Origin: Streptococcaceae bacterium AF77-01CM03A
GTDB taxonomy: Bacteria; Bacillota; Bacilli; Lactobacillales; Streptococcaceae
Length of the DNA: 64,000 bases
Assembly: GCA_027665725.1 (NCBI GenBank)
Contig: JAQDDS010000004.1
Coordinates: 62,001 to 126,000 of the forward strand
Reading direction: 5' to 3'
Positions 36,122 through 46,363 of the stretch are shown here, piece by piece. Position numbers and translations under genes: made by a program. Positions within the stretch are counted from its first letter, which is position 1, and the number at the start of each line of letters is the position of its first letter. Below the pieces are notes generated by a model, which ran no database searches, was not told the DNA's origin, and saw only the letters and a program-made list of their open reading frames with translations.

Positions 36122-36221
36122 AAGAAAAAATAAAAATTTGCTCTTCATTTATGCTTTTTGAGGTAAGGAGCAATAAGAAAACAGTTTCATCAAAAAATTT
36201 TAAAAAATCCTGTCAAATCCC

Positions 36222-36385
36222 TTGCAATCGCAGGGGCTTTGTGTTATTCTATTATGGTGCTGTAAATTACAGCCTTAGCTTTGATGCAAGAGGTTGCGAC
36301 ACGCTCGGTTGCATTGCCACGCAACGCGCGTCGGTTTTCTTGTGGAGCTAGCCTATTATCTTAAATAGACGAAAAGGAGAAAAAG
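36222..36385 (+). promoter_or_regulatory. S10 operon promoter and structured leader
   Basis: -35 TTGCAA (36222-36227), 17-bp spacer and extended -10 TGTTATTCT (-10 at 36245-36250). The following about 130 nt are GC-richer and can fold (for example GCTGTAAATTACAGC; GGTTGCGACACGC with GCATTGCCACGCAACGCG). This resembles an r-protein-binding leader, perhaps bound by L4, but the binder is not shown. Ends at the rpsJ ribosome site AAAAGGAG. Confidence 0.6.
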
Positions 36386-36694
36386 ATGGCAAACAAAAAA
36401 ATCCGTATCCGTTTGAAAGCTTACGAACACCGTACGCTTGACACAGCGGCTGCAAAAATCGTAGAATCAGCTACTCGTACAGGTGCACAAGTTGCGGGTC
36501 CAATCCCACTTCCAACTGAGCGTAGCCTCTACACAATCATTCGTGCGACTCACAAATATAAAGATTCTCGCGAACAATTCGAAATGCGTACACACAAACG
36601 TTTGATCGACATCATCAACCCAACTCAAAAAACAGTTGATGCTTTGATGAAATTGGATCTTCCAAGTGGTGTAAACGTAGAAATCAAACTTTAA
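36386..36694 (+). CDS. rpsJ: Ribosomal protein S10
   Basis: This 102-aa protein of the 30S subunit (also NusE in antitermination) starts at ATG 36386 after AAAAGGAGAAAA. The sequence [19 protein letters not shown] is a near-universal S10 start. First gene of the S10-spc-alpha cluster. Confidence 0.98.
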   Translation: MANKKIRIRLKAYEHRTLDTAAAKIVESATRTGAQVAGPIPLPTERSLYTIIRATHKYKDSREQFEMRTHKRLIDIINPTQKTVDALMKLDLPSGVNVEIKL

Positions 36695-36775
36695 TCTAAA
36701 GTTTGAAACCTTGAGCATAAAAAACGCTCGTTAAAAACTTTTTGAATAAAAATATAGAAAAGGAACTATTTTCTC

Positions 36776-37402
36776 ATGACAAAAGGAATCTTAGGGAAAA
36801 AAGTGGGAATGACTCAAATCTTCACTGAAGCTGGCGAATTGATCCCTGTAACAGTTATCGAAGCAACTCCAAACGTTGTTCTTCAAGTTAAAACTGTTGA
36901 AACAGATGGTTACAACGCTATCCAAGTTGGTTTCGATGACAAACGCGAAGTATTGAGCAACAAACCTGCTAAAGGACATGTAGCAAAAGCTAACACGGCT
37001 CCTAAGCGCTTCATTCGTGAATTCAAAAACGTTGAAGGCTTGGAAGTTGGTGCTGAAATCACAGTTGAAACTTTCGCAGCTGGAGACATTGTTGATGTAA
37101 CTGGTACATCTAAAGGTAAAGGTTTCCAAGGTGTTATCAAACGCCACGGACAATCACGTGGACCTATGGCTCACGGTTCTCGTTACCACCGTCGTCCAGG
37201 TTCTATGGGACCTGTTGCACCTAACCGCGTATTCAAAGGTAAAAACCTTGCAGGACGTATGGGTGGCGACCGTGTAACAATTCAAAACCTTGAAGTTGTA
37301 CAAGTTGTTCCAGAAAAGAACGTTATCCTTATCAAAGGTAACGTACCAGGTGCTAAGAAATCTCTTATCACTATCAAGTCAGCAGTTAAAGCTGGTAAAT
37401 AA
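36776..37402 (+). CDS. rplC: Ribosomal protein L3
   Basis: This 208-aa 50S protein starts [18 protein letters not shown] and contains GRMGG near the peptidyl-transferase loop. AAAGGAAC lies upstream. It is an early assembly protein. An 80-nt gap with A-rich sequence precedes it. Confidence 0.98.
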   Translation: MTKGILGKKVGMTQIFTEAGELIPVTVIEATPNVVLQVKTVETDGYNAIQVGFDDKREVLSNKPAKGHVAKANTAPKRFIREFKNVEGLEVGAEITVETFAAGDIVDVTGTSKGKGFQGVIKRHGQSRGPMAHGSRYHRRPGSMGPVAPNRVFKGKNLAGRMGGDRVTIQNLEVVQVVPEKNVILIKGNVPGAKKSLITIKSAVKAGK

Positions 37403-37426
37403 TAAGGAAAGGGGAATACAGTCAAA

Positions 37427-38050
37427 ATGGCAAATGTAACATTATTCGACCAAACTGGTAAACAAGCGGGCGAAGTTGTTCTTAACGATGCAATCTTTGG
37501 TATCGAACCAAACCAATCTGTTGTGTTTGATGTGATCATCAGCCAACGTGCTAGCCTTCGTCAAGGAACTCACGCAGTTAAAAACCGCTCAGCTGTTTCA
37601 GGTGGCGGACGCAAACCATGGCGTCAAAAAGGAACTGGACGTGCTCGTCAAGGTTCTATCCGCTCTCCACAATGGCGTGGTGGTGGAATCGTCTTCGGAC
37701 CAACTCCACGTAGCTATGCGTACAAACTTCCTCAAAAAGTTCGTCGCCTTGCGCTTAAATCTGTTTACTCAGAAAAAGTTGCTGAAAACAAATTTGTAGC
37801 CGTTGATTCTCTTGAATTTACAGCTCCAAAAACTGCTGAATTTGCAAAAGTTCTTGCAGCTTTGAGCATCGATTCTAAAGTCCTTGTTATTCTTGAAGAA
37901 GGAAACGAATTCGCAGCTCTTTCAGCTCGTAACCTTCCAAACGTGAAAGTTGCGACTGCTACAACTGCAAGTGTTCTTGACATCGCAAATAGTGACAAAC
38001 TTCTTGTTACTCAAGCAGCTATCTCTAAAATCGAGGAGGTTCTTGCATAA
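37427..38050 (+). CDS. rplD: Ribosomal protein L4
   Basis: This 207-aa protein has the long basic loop ([19 protein letters not shown]) that reaches the exit tunnel. GGAAAGGGGA is its ribosome site. Its stop overlaps the start of rplW by one base (TAATG). Confidence 0.98.
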
Positions 38051-38346
38051 TGAATTTGTATGATGTTATCAAAAAACCTGTTATCACTGAAAGTTCAATG
38101 GCTCAACTTGAAGCAGGGAAATATGTATTTGAAGTTGACACTCGTGCACACAAACTTTTGATCAAGCAAGCTGTTGAAGCTGCTTTCGAAGGTGTTAAAG
38201 TTGCAAATGTTAACACAATCAACGTAAAACCTAAAGCTAAACGTGTTGGACGTTACACTGGTTTTACTAACAAAACTAAAAAAGCTATCATCACTCTTAC
38301 AGCTGATTCAAAAGCAATCGAGTTGTTTGCAGCTGAAGCTGAATAA
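38050..38346 (+). CDS. rplW: Ribosomal protein L23
   Basis: This 98-aa protein at the tunnel exit starts [17 protein letters not shown]. The ATG overlaps the rplD stop, and the GAGGAGG needed to start it is inside the end of rplD (38033-38039). Confidence 0.98.
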
Positions 38347-38363
38347 TCTAAGGAGGAAATATC

Positions 38364-39197
38364 GTGGGAATTCGTGTTTATAAACCAACAACAAACGGTC
38401 GCCGTAATATGACTTCTTTGGATTTCGCTGAAATCACAACAAGCACTCCTGAAAAATCATTGCTTGTTGCATTGAAGAGCAAGGCTGGTCGTAACAACAA
38501 CGGTCGTATCACAGTTCGTCACCAAGGTGGTGGACACAAACGTTTCTACCGTTTGGTTGACTTTAAACGTAACAAAGACAACGTTGAAGCAGTTGTTAAA
38601 ACTATCGAGTACGATCCAAACCGTTCTGCAAACATCGCTCTTGTACACTACACTGACGGTGTGAAAGCATACATCATCGCTCCAAAAGGTCTTGAAGTAG
38701 GTCAACGTATCGTTTCAGGTCCAGAAGCAGATATCAAAGTCGGAAACGCTCTTCCACTTGCTAACATCCCAGTTGGTACTTTAATCCACAACATCGAATT
38801 GAAACCAGGTCGTGGTGGAGAATTGGTACGTGCTGCTGGAGCTTCTGCTCAAGTATTGGGTCAAGAAGGTAAATACGTACTTGTTCGTCTTCAATCAGGT
38901 GAAGTTCGTATGATTCTTGGAACTTGTCGTGCTACAGTTGGTGTTGTCGGAAACGAACAACATGGACTTGTAAACCTTGGTAAAGCAGGACGTAGCCGTT
39001 GGAAAGGTATCCGCCCAACAGTTCGTGGTTCTGTAATGAACCCTAACGATCACCCACACGGTGGTGGTGAAGGTAAAGCACCAGTTGGTCGTAAAGCACC
39101 ATCAACTCCATGGGGTAAACCTGCTCTTGGTCTTAAAACTCGTAACAAGAAAGCGAAATCTGACAAACTTATCGTTCGTCGTCGCAACGAGAAATAA
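38364..39197 (+). CDS. rplB: Ribosomal protein L2
   Basis: This 277-aa protein of the peptidyl-transferase centre starts at GTG 38364 ([20 protein letters not shown]) after AAGGAGG. The motif [12 protein letters not shown] near the end contains the conserved His-containing loop (DHPHGGGEG). Confidence 0.98.
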   Translation: MGIRVYKPTTNGRRNMTSLDFAEITTSTPEKSLLVALKSKAGRNNNGRITVRHQGGGHKRFYRLVDFKRNKDNVEAVVKTIEYDPNRSANIALVHYTDGVKAYIIAPKGLEVGQRIVSGPEADIKVGNALPLANIPVGTLIHNIELKPGRGGELVRAAGASAQVLGQEGKYVLVRLQSGEVRMILGTCRATVGVVGNEQHGLVNLGKAGRSRWKGIRPTVRGSVMNPNDHPHGGGEGKAPVGRKAPSTPWGKPALGLKTRNKKAKSDKLIVRRRNEK

Positions 39198-39242
39198 TTT
39201 AAAACTAGTCGCTTAAGTGCTAGATAATCCGCCAGCTCGGTA

Positions 39243-39259
39243 GCGCTCGTTGAGAGCGC
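39243..39259 (+). other. Hairpin between rplB and rpsS
   Basis: GCGCTC (39243-39248) pairs with GAGCGC (39254-39259) around GTTGA, within a GC-richer 100-nt gap. No T-run, so it is not a terminator. Possible processing or stability element. Confidence 0.55.
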
Positions 39260-39299
39260 AAGCCGCTGTGGTACTATATTTAAAGGAGAAAATATAAAA

Positions 39300-39581
39300 A
39301 TGGGACGCAGTCTTAAAAAAGGACCTTTCGTCGATGAGCATTTGATGAAAAAAGTTGAAGCTCAAGCTAACGACGAAAAGAAAAAAGTTATCAAAACTTG
39401 GTCACGTCGTTCAACGATCTTCCCAAGTTTCATTGGTTACACTATCGCAGTTTATGATGGACGTAAACACGTACCTGTTTACATCCAAGAAGACATGGTA
39501 GGTCACAAGCTTGGTGAATTTGCACCAACTCGTACTTACAAAGGTCACGCCGCAGACGACAAGAAGACACGTAGAAAATAA
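39300..39581 (+). CDS. rpsS: Ribosomal protein S19
   Basis: This 93-aa 30S protein starts [16 protein letters not shown] after AAAGGAG. Contacts S13 in the head. Standard length. Confidence 0.98.
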
Positions 39582-39592
39582 GGAGAACATAA

Positions 39593-39937
39593 ATGGCAGA
39601 AATTACTTCAGCTAAAGCAATGGCTCGCACAGTACGTGTTTCACCTCGTAAATCACGTCTTGTTCTTGACAACATCCGTGGTAAAAGCGTAGCCGATGCA
39701 ATCGCAATTTTGACATTCACTCCAAACAAAGCTGCTGAAATCATCTTGAAAGTTTTGAACTCAGCTGTAGCTAACGCTGAAAACAACTTTGGTTTGGATA
39801 AAGCTAACTTGGTAGTATCTGAAGCGTTCGCAAACGAAGGACCAACTATGAAACGTTTCCGTCCACGTGCGAAAGGTTCAGCTTCACCAATCAACAAACG
39901 TACAGCTCACATCACTGTAGCTGTTGCAGAAAAATAA
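39593..39937 (+). CDS. rplV: Ribosomal protein L22
   Basis: This 114-aa protein contains the long beta hairpin loop near residues 80-95 ([18 protein letters not shown]) that lines the exit tunnel, the site of macrolide-resistance changes. Wild-type-like here. ATG 39593 follows AAGGAG. Confidence 0.98.
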   Translation: MAEITSAKAMARTVRVSPRKSRLVLDNIRGKSVADAIAILTFTPNKAAEIILKVLNSAVANAENNFGLDKANLVVSEAFANEGPTMKRFRPRAKGSASPINKRTAHITVAVAEK

Positions 39938-39949
39938 GGAGGTAAAATC

Positions 39950-40603
39950 GTGGGTCAAAAAGTACATCCAATTGGTATGCGTGTCGGCATCATCCGTGAT
40001 TGGGATGCCAAATGGTATGCTGAAAAAGAATACGCGGATTACCTTCATGAAGATCTTGCAATCCGTAAATTCGTTCAAAAAGAACTTGCTGACGCAGCAG
40101 TTTCAACTATTGAAATTGAACGCGCAGTAAACAAAGTTAACGTTTCGCTTCACACTGCTAAACCAGGTATGGTTATCGGTAAAGGTGGTGCTAACGTTGA
40201 TGCACTCCGTGCAAAACTTAACAAATTGACTGGAAAACAAGTACACATCAACATCATCGAAATCAAACAACCTGATTTGGATGCTCACCTTGTTGGTGAA
40301 GGAATTGCTCGTCAATTGGAGCAACGTGTTGCTTTCCGTCGTGCACAAAAACAAGCAATCCAACGTGCAATGCGTGCTGGAGCTAAAGGAATCAAAACTC
40401 AAGTATCAGGTCGTTTGAACGGTGCAGATATTGCCCGTGCTGAAGGATACTCTGAAGGAACAGTTCCACTTCACACACTTCGCGCAGATATCGATTACGC
40501 TTGGGAAGAAGCAGATACTACATACGGTAAACTTGGTGTTAAAGTATGGATCTACCGTGGTGAAGTTCTTCCAGCTCGTAAAAACACTAAAGGAGGTAAA
40601 TAA
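39950..40603 (+). CDS. rpsC: Ribosomal protein S3
   Basis: This 217-aa protein starts at GTG 39950 ([14 protein letters not shown]) after AAGGAGGT. The KH-type RNA-binding motif [11 protein letters not shown] is near residue 70. Helps form the mRNA entry. Confidence 0.98.
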
Positions 40604-40606
40604 CCA

Positions 40607-41020
40607 ATGTTAGTACCTAAACGTGTTAAACACCGTCGTGAATTCCGTGGTAAAATGCGCGGTGAAGCTAAAGGTGGAAAAGAAGTAGCATTCGGTGAAT
40701 ACGGTCTTCAAGCTACAACTAGCCACTGGATCACTAACCGCCAAATCGAGGCTGCTCGTATCGCCATGACTCGTTACATGAAACGTGGTGGTAAAGTTTG
40801 GATTAAAATCTTCCCACACAAATCATACACAGCTAAAGCTATCGGGGTTCGTATGGGATCTGGTAAAGGGGCACCTGAAGGTTGGGTAGCACCAGTTAAA
40901 CGTGGTAAAGTAATGTTTGAAGTTGCTGGTGTATCTGAAGAGATCGCTCGCGAAGCTCTTCGTCTTGCAAGCCACAAATTGCCAGTTAAATGTAAATTCG
41001 TAAAACGTGAAGCAGAATAA
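40607..41020 (+). CDS. rplP: Ribosomal protein L16
   Basis: This 137-aa protein near the A site starts [15 protein letters not shown]. The Arg-containing loop ([16 protein letters not shown]) is normal. AAAGGAGG inside the end of rpsC provides the ribosome site; only 3 nt separate the genes. Confidence 0.98.
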   Translation: MLVPKRVKHRREFRGKMRGEAKGGKEVAFGEYGLQATTSHWITNRQIEAARIAMTRYMKRGGKVWIKIFPHKSYTAKAIGVRMGSGKGAPEGWVAPVKRGKVMFEVAGVSEEIAREALRLASHKLPVKCKFVKREAE

Positions 41021-41029
41021 GGAGAAGGC

Positions 41030-41236
41030 ATGAAACTTAATGAAGTAAAAGAATTTGTTAAAGAACTTCGTGGTCTTTCTCAAGAAGAACTCGCGAAGCG
41101 CGAAAACGAATTGAAAAAAGAATTGTTTGAACTTCGCTTCCAAGCTGCTACTGGTCAATTAGAACAAACAGCTCGCTTGAAAGAAGTTAAAAAACAAATC
41201 GCTCGTATCAAAACAGTTCAATCTGAAGCGAAATAA
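41030..41236 (+). CDS. rpmC: Ribosomal protein L29
   Basis: This 68-aa helical protein starts [17 protein letters not shown] after AAGGAGAAGGC. It sits at the tunnel exit with L23. Confidence 0.97.
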
Positions 41237-41260
41237 TAGACTAGGGAAGGAGAAATTTCA

Positions 41261-41521
41261 ATGGAACGCAATAATCGTAAAGTTCTTGTTGGACGTGTTG
41301 TATCTGACAAAATGGACAAGACAATCACAGTTGTAGTTGAAACAAAACGTAACCACCCAGTCTATGGTAAACGTATTAACTACTCTAAAAAATACAAAGC
41401 ACATGATGAAAACAATGTTGCCAAAGAAGGCGATATCGTACGTATCATGGAAACTCGCCCGCTTTCAGCTACAAAACGTTTCCGTCTTGTAGAAGTTGTT
41501 GAAGAAGCGGTTATCATCTAA
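41261..41521 (+). CDS. rpsQ: Ribosomal protein S17
   Basis: This 86-aa OB-fold protein starts [20 protein letters not shown] after GGAAGGAG. Standard length and motifs. Confidence 0.97.
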
Positions 41522-41546
41522 TCAAGCCTGAAAGGAGAAAACTGAA

Positions 41547-41915
41547 ATGATTCAAACAGAAACTCGTTTGAAAGTCGCAGACAACAGCGGTGCACGCGAA
41601 ATCTTGACTATCAAAGTTCTTGGTGGTTCTAAACGTAAATTTGCGAACATCGGTGATGTTATTGTGGCATCTGTAAAACAAGCTACTCCTGGTGGTGCGG
41701 TTAAAAAAGGTGACGTTGTTAAAGCAGTTATCGTTCGTACTAAATCAGGTGCTCGTCGTGCTGATGGTTCATACATCAAATTTGACGAAAACGCAGCAGT
41801 TATCATCCGTGACGACAAAACTCCTCGCGGAACACGTATCTTTGGCCCAGTTGCACGTGAATTGCGTGAAGGTGGCTTCATGAAGATCGTGTCACTTGCT
41901 CCAGAAGTACTTTAA
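41547..41915 (+). CDS. rplN: Ribosomal protein L14
   Basis: This 122-aa protein starts [18 protein letters not shown] after AAAGGAG. Standard; contacts 16S rRNA at the subunit bridge. Confidence 0.98.
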   Translation: MIQTETRLKVADNSGAREILTIKVLGGSKRKFANIGDVIVASVKQATPGGAVKKGDVVKAVIVRTKSGARRADGSYIKFDENAAVIIRDDKTPRGTRIFGPVARELREGGFMKIVSLAPEVL

Positions 41916-41937
41916 TCAATAAAAAACAAACACAGTC

Positions 41938-41966
41938 CCCTGGCCTAGCCAGGGTGCCCATTGGGC
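41938..41966 (+). other. Two hairpins between rplN and rplX
   Basis: CCCTGGC-CTA-GCCAGGG (41938-41954) and GCCC-ATT-GGGC (41956-41966) stand side by side. No T-run. Likely processing or translation control in the spc mRNA. Confidence 0.6.
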
Positions 41967-41988
41967 GTAAGAATAAAAGGAGAAAAAA

Positions 41989-42294
41989 ATGTTTGTAAAA
42001 AAAGGCGACAAAGTTCGCGTAATCGCTGGTAAAGATAAGGGAACAGAAGCTGTTGTCCTTACTGCCCTTCCAAAAGTAAACAAAGTTATCGTTGAAGGTG
42101 TTAACATCGTTAAGAAACACCAACGTCCAACTAACGAACTTCCTCAAGGTGGTATCATCGAGAAGGAAGCAGCTATCCACGTATCAAACGTTCAAGTTTT
42201 GGACAAAAATGGTGTAGCTGGTCGTGTTGGTTACAAATTTGTAGACGGTAAAAAAGTTCGCTACAACAAAAAATCAGGCGAAGTGCTTGATTAA
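41989..42294 (+). CDS. rplX: Ribosomal protein L24
   Basis: This 101-aa protein starts [18 protein letters not shown] (KOW motif) after AAAAGGAG. Assembly initiator of the 50S subunit. Confidence 0.98.
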
Positions 42295-42317
42295 TCACGA
42301 AGGAAAGGAGAAGTATA

Positions 42318-42860
42318 ATGGCAAATCGTTTAAAAGAAAAATATCTTAATGAAGTAGTTCCTGCTTTGACAGAACAATTTAACTACTCATCAGTGATGGC
42401 TGTTCCTAAAGTGGATAAGATCGTTTTGAACATGGGTGTTGGTGAAGCTGTATCAAACGCTAAAAGCCTTGAAAAAGCTGCTGAAGAATTAGCACTTATC
42501 TCAGGTCAAAAACCACTTATCACTAAAGCTAAAAAATCTATCGCCGGCTTCCGTCTTCGTGAAGGTGTTGCGATCGGTGCAAAAGTTACCCTTCGTGGTG
42601 AACGTATGTACGAATTCTTGGATAAATTGGTTTCAGTATCACTTCCACGTGTACGTGACTTCCACGGTGTTCCAACAAAATCATTTGACGGACGCGGAAA
42701 CTACACACTTGGTGTGAAAGAGCAATTGATCTTCCCAGAAATCAACTTTGATGACGTTGACAAAACTCGTGGTCTTGACATCGTTATCGTAACTACTGCT
42801 AACACTGACGAAGAGTCACGTGCATTGCTTACAGGCCTTGGAATGCCTTTTGCAAAATAA
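42318..42860 (+). CDS. rplE: Ribosomal protein L5
   Basis: This 180-aa protein starts [17 protein letters not shown] after AAAGGAG and ends [11 protein letters not shown]. Binds 5S rRNA. Confidence 0.98.
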   Translation: MANRLKEKYLNEVVPALTEQFNYSSVMAVPKVDKIVLNMGVGEAVSNAKSLEKAAEELALISGQKPLITKAKKSIAGFRLREGVAIGAKVTLRGERMYEFLDKLVSVSLPRVRDFHGVPTKSFDGRGNYTLGVKEQLIFPEINFDDVDKTRGLDIVIVTTANTDEESRALLTGLGMPFAK

Positions 42861-42877
42861 TATAGGAGGTATAACTA

Positions 42878-43063
42878 ATGGCTAAAAAATCTATGATTGC
42901 TAAGAACAAACGCCCAGCGAAGTTCTCTACTCAAGCATACACTCGCTGTGAACGTTGTGGACGTCCACACTCAGTTTACCGCAAGTTTAAACTTTGCCGT
43001 GTTTGCTTCCGTGAATTGGCATATAAAGGTCAAATCCCTGGTGTAACAAAAGCATCTTGGTAA
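42878..43063 (+). CDS. rpsZ: Ribosomal protein S14, zinc (type Z) form
   Basis: This 61-aa S14 has two CxxC pairs, CERCGRPH and CRVC, which bind zinc. The zinc-free long S14 is not in this window. AGGAGGT lies just upstream of ATG 42878. Confidence 0.97.
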   Translation: MAKKSMIAKNKRPAKFSTQAYTRCERCGRPHSVYRKFKLCRVCFRELAYKGQIPGVTKASW

Positions 43064-43069
43064 TAACAT

Positions 43070-43174
43070 GATACAAAGAGCGTAACAACCCCAGCAAAAA
43101 TAGGAGAATTGGTGCAGGAGCAATGCTCCAAGACAAATCTATCTTTTTTGCCCAGGTTGTAGCTCGTGTTCAAA
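43070..43174 (+). repeat. Intra-operon element A upstream of rpsH
   Basis: Begins GATACAAAGAGCGT (43070-43083), contains AAAAATAGGA and a hairpin GGAGC-AAT-GCTCC (43117-43129), and ends TAGCTCGTGTTCAA (43160-43173). It shares ends and centre plan with element B at 43680-43784. The rest of the gap to rpsH has a hairpin TTCAAA/TTTGAA (43169-43194) and GCAAGT-GCA-ACTTGC near 43233. Confidence 0.65.
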
Positions 43175-43274
43175 TGAGATTATCTTGTTTGAATGTGTCA
43201 ATACTATCTGAGCACAGCTCAATCATTAACTAGCAAGTGCAACTTGCAAACTACTAGTAAGAGGAGAAAAATAA

Positions 43275-43673
43275 ATGGTTATGACTGACCCAATCGCAGA
43301 CTTCCTAACTCGTATTCGTAACGCTAACCAAGCAAAACACGAAGTACTTGAAGTACCTGCATCAAACATCAAAAAAGGGATTGCTGAAATCCTTAAACGC
43401 GAAGGTTTTGTTAAGAACGTAGAAATCATCGAAGATGACAAACAAGGCATCATCCGTGTATTCCTTAAATACGGAGCAAACGGTGAACGAGTTATCACTA
43501 ACTTGAAACGTGTTTCTAAACCAGGACTTCGTGTCTACAAAAAACGTGAAGATCTTCCAAAAGTACTTAACGGTCTTGGAATTGCTATCCTTTCAACTTC
43601 AGAAGGTTTGCTTACTGATAAAGAAGCTCGCCAAAAGAATGTTGGTGGTGAGATTATCGCTTACGTTTGGTAA
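43275..43673 (+). CDS. rpsH: Ribosomal protein S8
   Basis: This 132-aa protein starts [17 protein letters not shown] after AGAGGAG and ends GGEIIAYVW. In other bacteria S8 controls the spc operon by binding its mRNA. It is bracketed by elements A and B. Confidence 0.97.
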   Translation: MVMTDPIADFLTRIRNANQAKHEVLEVPASNIKKGIAEILKREGFVKNVEIIEDDKQGIIRVFLKYGANGERVITNLKRVSKPGLRVYKKREDLPKVLNGLGIAILSTSEGLLTDKEARQKNVGGEIIAYVW

Positions 43674-43679
43674 AATCAA

Positions 43680-43784
43680 GATACAAAGAGCGTCATGGGC
43701 AATGTGAAAATAGGAAATCTGACAAAGAGTGTTAACACTCTAGGAAGATTTGTCTTTTTCACACAGACCATAGCTCGTGTTCAA
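43680..43784 (+). repeat. Intra-operon element B downstream of rpsH
   Basis: Begins GATACAAAGAGCGT (43680-43693), contains GAAAATAGGA and hairpin AGAGTGTTAACACTCT (43726-43741), and ends TAGCTCGTGTTCAA (43771-43784). AAATCT/AGATTT gives an outer stem. A further perfect hairpin TTTAGCTGAT/ATCAGCTAAA follows (43785-43810). Confidence 0.65.
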
Positions 43785-43839
43785 TTTAGCTGATTTACTG
43801 ATCAGCTAAATAGAGAGTAAATTAGTTTAGGAGAAAAAG

Positions 43840-44019
43840 ATGAAAGCTACTGAATTGAATGAAAAACTTATTGTTGCAGAAGACGCTTTGGCTGAATTGT
43901 CAAAAGATGACCTTGTATCTCTTTTATGTGAAATTGGTTATAGTCCTGCGGCTATTGATGTATTGACAGAATATCAGAAGTTTGTCAAAGCTTTTCGAAA
44001 GAAACTAGGTTTGCTCTAA
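43840..44019 (+). CDS. Small protein in spc operon, unknown (59 aa)
   Basis: ATG 43840 follows TTAGGAGAAAAAG, a good site. The product, MKATELNEKLIVAEDALAEL and on to FRKKLGLL, is helical and acidic, quite unlike the basic r-proteins around it. Length just misses ORF calling limits. It sits between rpsH and rplF where most bacteria have none. A similar small ORF is known in streptococci by recall. No function assigned. Confidence 0.75.
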   Translation: MKATELNEKLIVAEDALAELSKDDLVSLLCEIGYSPAAIDVLTEYQKFVKAFRKKLGLL

Positions 44020-44080
44020 TCCGAATGCCCCCGTGAAAACTGGCCGTCATGGCCTGACAATTTAACAGGAGAATAAAAAC

Positions 44081-44617
44081 ATGTCACGTATTGGTAATAA
44101 AGTTATCGTGTTGCCTGCTGGTGTTGAACTCACTAACAATGACAACGTTGTAACTGTAAAAGGACCTAAAGGAGAACTTACTCGTGAGTTCTCAAAAGAT
44201 ATTGAAATCCGTGTGGAAGGTACTGAAGTAACTCTTCACCGTCCAAACGATTCAAAAGAAATGAAAACTATCCACGGAACTACTCGTGCCCTTTTGAACA
44301 ACATGGTTGTTGGTGTTTCAGAAGGATTCAAGAAAGAACTTGAAATGCGTGGGGTTGGTTACCGTGCTCAACTCCAAGGAAACAAACTTGTTTTGGCTGT
44401 TGGTAAATCACATCCAGACGAAGTTGAAGCTCCAGCAGGAATTACTTTTGAACTTCCAAACCCAACGACTATCGTTATCAGCGGAATTTCAAAAGAAGTA
44501 GTTGGTCAAACAGCTGCTTACGTACGTAGCCTTCGTTCACCAGAACCATACAAAGGTAAAGGTATCCGTTACGTTGGCGAATATGTTCGTCTTAAAGAAG
44601 GTAAAACTGGTAAATAA
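44081..44617 (+). CDS. rplF: Ribosomal protein L6
   Basis: This 178-aa protein starts [17 protein letters not shown] after CAGGAGAA and ends [12 protein letters not shown]. Two similar halves as in all L6. Normal length. Confidence 0.98.
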   Translation: MSRIGNKVIVLPAGVELTNNDNVVTVKGPKGELTREFSKDIEIRVEGTEVTLHRPNDSKEMKTIHGTTRALLNNMVVGVSEGFKKELEMRGVGYRAQLQGNKLVLAVGKSHPDEVEAPAGITFELPNPTTIVISGISKEVVGQTAAYVRSLRSPEPYKGKGIRYVGEYVRLKEGKTGK

Positions 44618-44700
44618 TGTTGAGTGTTTGATTTTCAACCACCAACCTCATTACCAACTTTGTGCATAGCACACGATTTAAAATTAAAGAGGTGAAAACT

Positions 44701-45057
44701 GTGATTTCTAAACCAGATAAAAACAAACTCCGCCAAAAACGCCACCGTCGCGTTCGCGGAAAACTCTCTGGAACTGCTGATCGCCCACGTTTGAACGTAT
44801 TCCGTTCTAATACAGGCATCTACGCTCAAGTGATTGATGACGTAGCGGGTGTAACGCTCGCAAGTGCTTCAACTCTTGACAAAGAAGTTTCAAAAGGAAC
44901 TAAAACTGAACAAGCCGTTGCTGTCGGTAAACTCGTTGCAGAACGTGCAAGTGCTAAAGGTATTTCAGAAGTGGTGTTCGACCGCGGTGGATATCTATAT
45001 CACGGACGTGTGAAAGCTTTGGCTGATGCAGCTCGTGAAAACGGATTGAAATTCTAA
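44701..45057 (+). CDS. rplR: Ribosomal protein L18
   Basis: This 118-aa protein starts at GTG 44701 ([18 protein letters not shown]) with AAAGAGGTG upstream. The frame opens at ATG 44662, but that part has no homology. Binds 5S rRNA. Confidence 0.97.
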   Translation: MISKPDKNKLRQKRHRRVRGKLSGTADRPRLNVFRSNTGIYAQVIDDVAGVTLASASTLDKEVSKGTKTEQAVAVGKLVAERASAKGISEVVFDRGGYLYHGRVKALADAARENGLKF

Positions 45058-45074
45058 TAGGAGGACACTAGAAA

Positions 45075-45569
45075 ATGGCATTTAAAGACAATGCAGTAGA
45101 ACTTGAAGAACGCGTAGTTGCTGTTAACCGTGTTACAAAAGTTGTTAAAGGTGGACGTCGTCTTCGTTTCGCAGCTCTTGTAGTTGTCGGTGACCGCAAT
45201 GGTCGTGTAGGATTTGGTACTGGTAAAGCTCAAGAAGTTCCAGAAGCAATCCGCAAAGCAGTAGAAGATGCTAAGAAAAACTTGATCGAAGTTCCTATGG
45301 TTGGAACAACAATCCCACATGAAGTTCTTTCAGAATTCGGTGGAGCTAAAGTATTGTTGAAACCAGCTGTAGAAGGTTCTGGAGTTGCCGCAGGTGGTGC
45401 AGTTCGTGCCGTTGTGGAATTGGCAGGTGTGGCAGATATTACATCTAAATCACTTGGATCTAACACTCCAATCAACATTGTTCGCGCAACTGTTGAAGGT
45501 TTGAAACAATTGAAACGCGCTGAAGAAGTTGCTGCCCTTCGTGGTATTTCAGTTTCTGATTTGGCATAA
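45075..45569 (+). CDS. rpsE: Ribosomal protein S5
   Basis: This 164-aa protein starts [20 protein letters not shown] after AGGAGG. It contains the spectinomycin-site loop (KGGRRLRF) in normal form. Confidence 0.98.
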   Translation: MAFKDNAVELEERVVAVNRVTKVVKGGRRLRFAALVVVGDRNGRVGFGTGKAQEVPEAIRKAVEDAKKNLIEVPMVGTTIPHEVLSEFGGAKVLLKPAVEGSGVAAGGAVRAVVELAGVADITSKSLGSNTPINIVRATVEGLKQLKRAEEVAALRGISVSDLA

Positions 45570-45582
45570 GAAAGGGGATAAA

Positions 45583-45765
45583 ATGGCTCAAATTAAAATT
45601 ACTTTGACTAAGTCTCCAATCGGACGCATTCCATCACAACGTAAAACTGTTGTAGCACTTGGACTTGGCAAATTGAACAGCTCTGTTATTAAAGAAGATA
45701 ACGCTGCTATCCGTGGTATGATCACTGCAGTATCTCACTTGGTAACAGTTGAAGAAGTAAACTAA
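45583..45765 (+). CDS. rpmD: Ribosomal protein L30
   Basis: This 60-aa protein starts [20 protein letters not shown] after AAAGGGGA; the frame could extend upstream to 45529 but overlaps rpsE. Confidence 0.97.
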   Translation: MAQIKITLTKSPIGRIPSQRKTVVALGLGKLNSSVIKEDNAAIRGMITAVSHLVTVEEVN

Positions 45766-45770
45766 TAAAA

Positions 45771-45829
45771 TTTTAGGGGATGTGCATAAGACCATCCCCT
45801 AAAACTAGATATAGTCATCTAAGATGACT
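45771..45829 (+). other. Two hairpins between rpmD and rplO
   Basis: TTTTAGGGGATG (45771-45782) pairs perfectly with CATCCCCTAAAA (45793-45804). AGTCATCT (45813-45820) pairs with AGATGACT (45822-45829). No U-run follows, so not a typical terminator. Confidence 0.75.
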
Positions 45830-45910
45830 CAGTATAGGCGAGTTGATAAAGGAGACAACCTTTTCTTCTTTATCGGCGCTAGCATTTTACAAAAGAGGAG
45901 AAAATATATA

Positions 45911-46351
45911 ATGAAACTTCATGAATTGAAACCTGCAGAAGGTTCTCGTAAAACTCGTAACCGTGTTGGTCGTGGTACTTCATCAGGTAACGGTAAAACA
46001 TCTGGTCGTGGTCAAAAAGGTCAAAAAGCTCGTAGCGGTGGCGGAGTACGCCTTGGTTTTGAAGGTGGACAAACTCCATTGTTCCGTCGTCTTCCAAAAC
46101 GTGGATTCACTAACATCAACGCTAAAGAATACGCAATTGTTAACCTTGACCAATTGAACATCTTTGAAGATGGTGCAGAAGTAACTCCAGTTGTTCTTAT
46201 CGAAGCAGGAATTGTTAAAGCTGAAAAATCAGGTATCAAGATTCTTGGTAACGGTGAGTTGACTAAGAAATTGACTGTTAAAGCAGCTAAATTCTCTAAA
46301 TCAGCTGAAGAAGCTATCACTGCTAAAGGTGGTTCAGTTGAAGTCATCTAA
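45911..46351 (+). CDS. rplO: Ribosomal protein L15
   Basis: This 146-aa protein starts [20 protein letters not shown] after AGAGGAG at 45894-45900. The Gly-rich basic N-terminal tail enters the subunit. Frame can open at 45824 but not as L15. Confidence 0.97.
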   Translation: MKLHELKPAEGSRKTRNRVGRGTSSGNGKTSGRGQKGQKARSGGGVRLGFEGGQTPLFRRLPKRGFTNINAKEYAIVNLDQLNIFEDGAEVTPVVLIEAGIVKAEKSGIKILGNGELTKKLTVKAAKFSKSAEEAITAKGGSVEVI

Positions 46352-46363
46352 GTGAGGTGACCT

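Noticed and set aside
36122..36221. Possible gene before rpsJ (66-codon frame at 36151)
   Set aside because: Frame crosses the S10 promoter and leader; no ribosome site.
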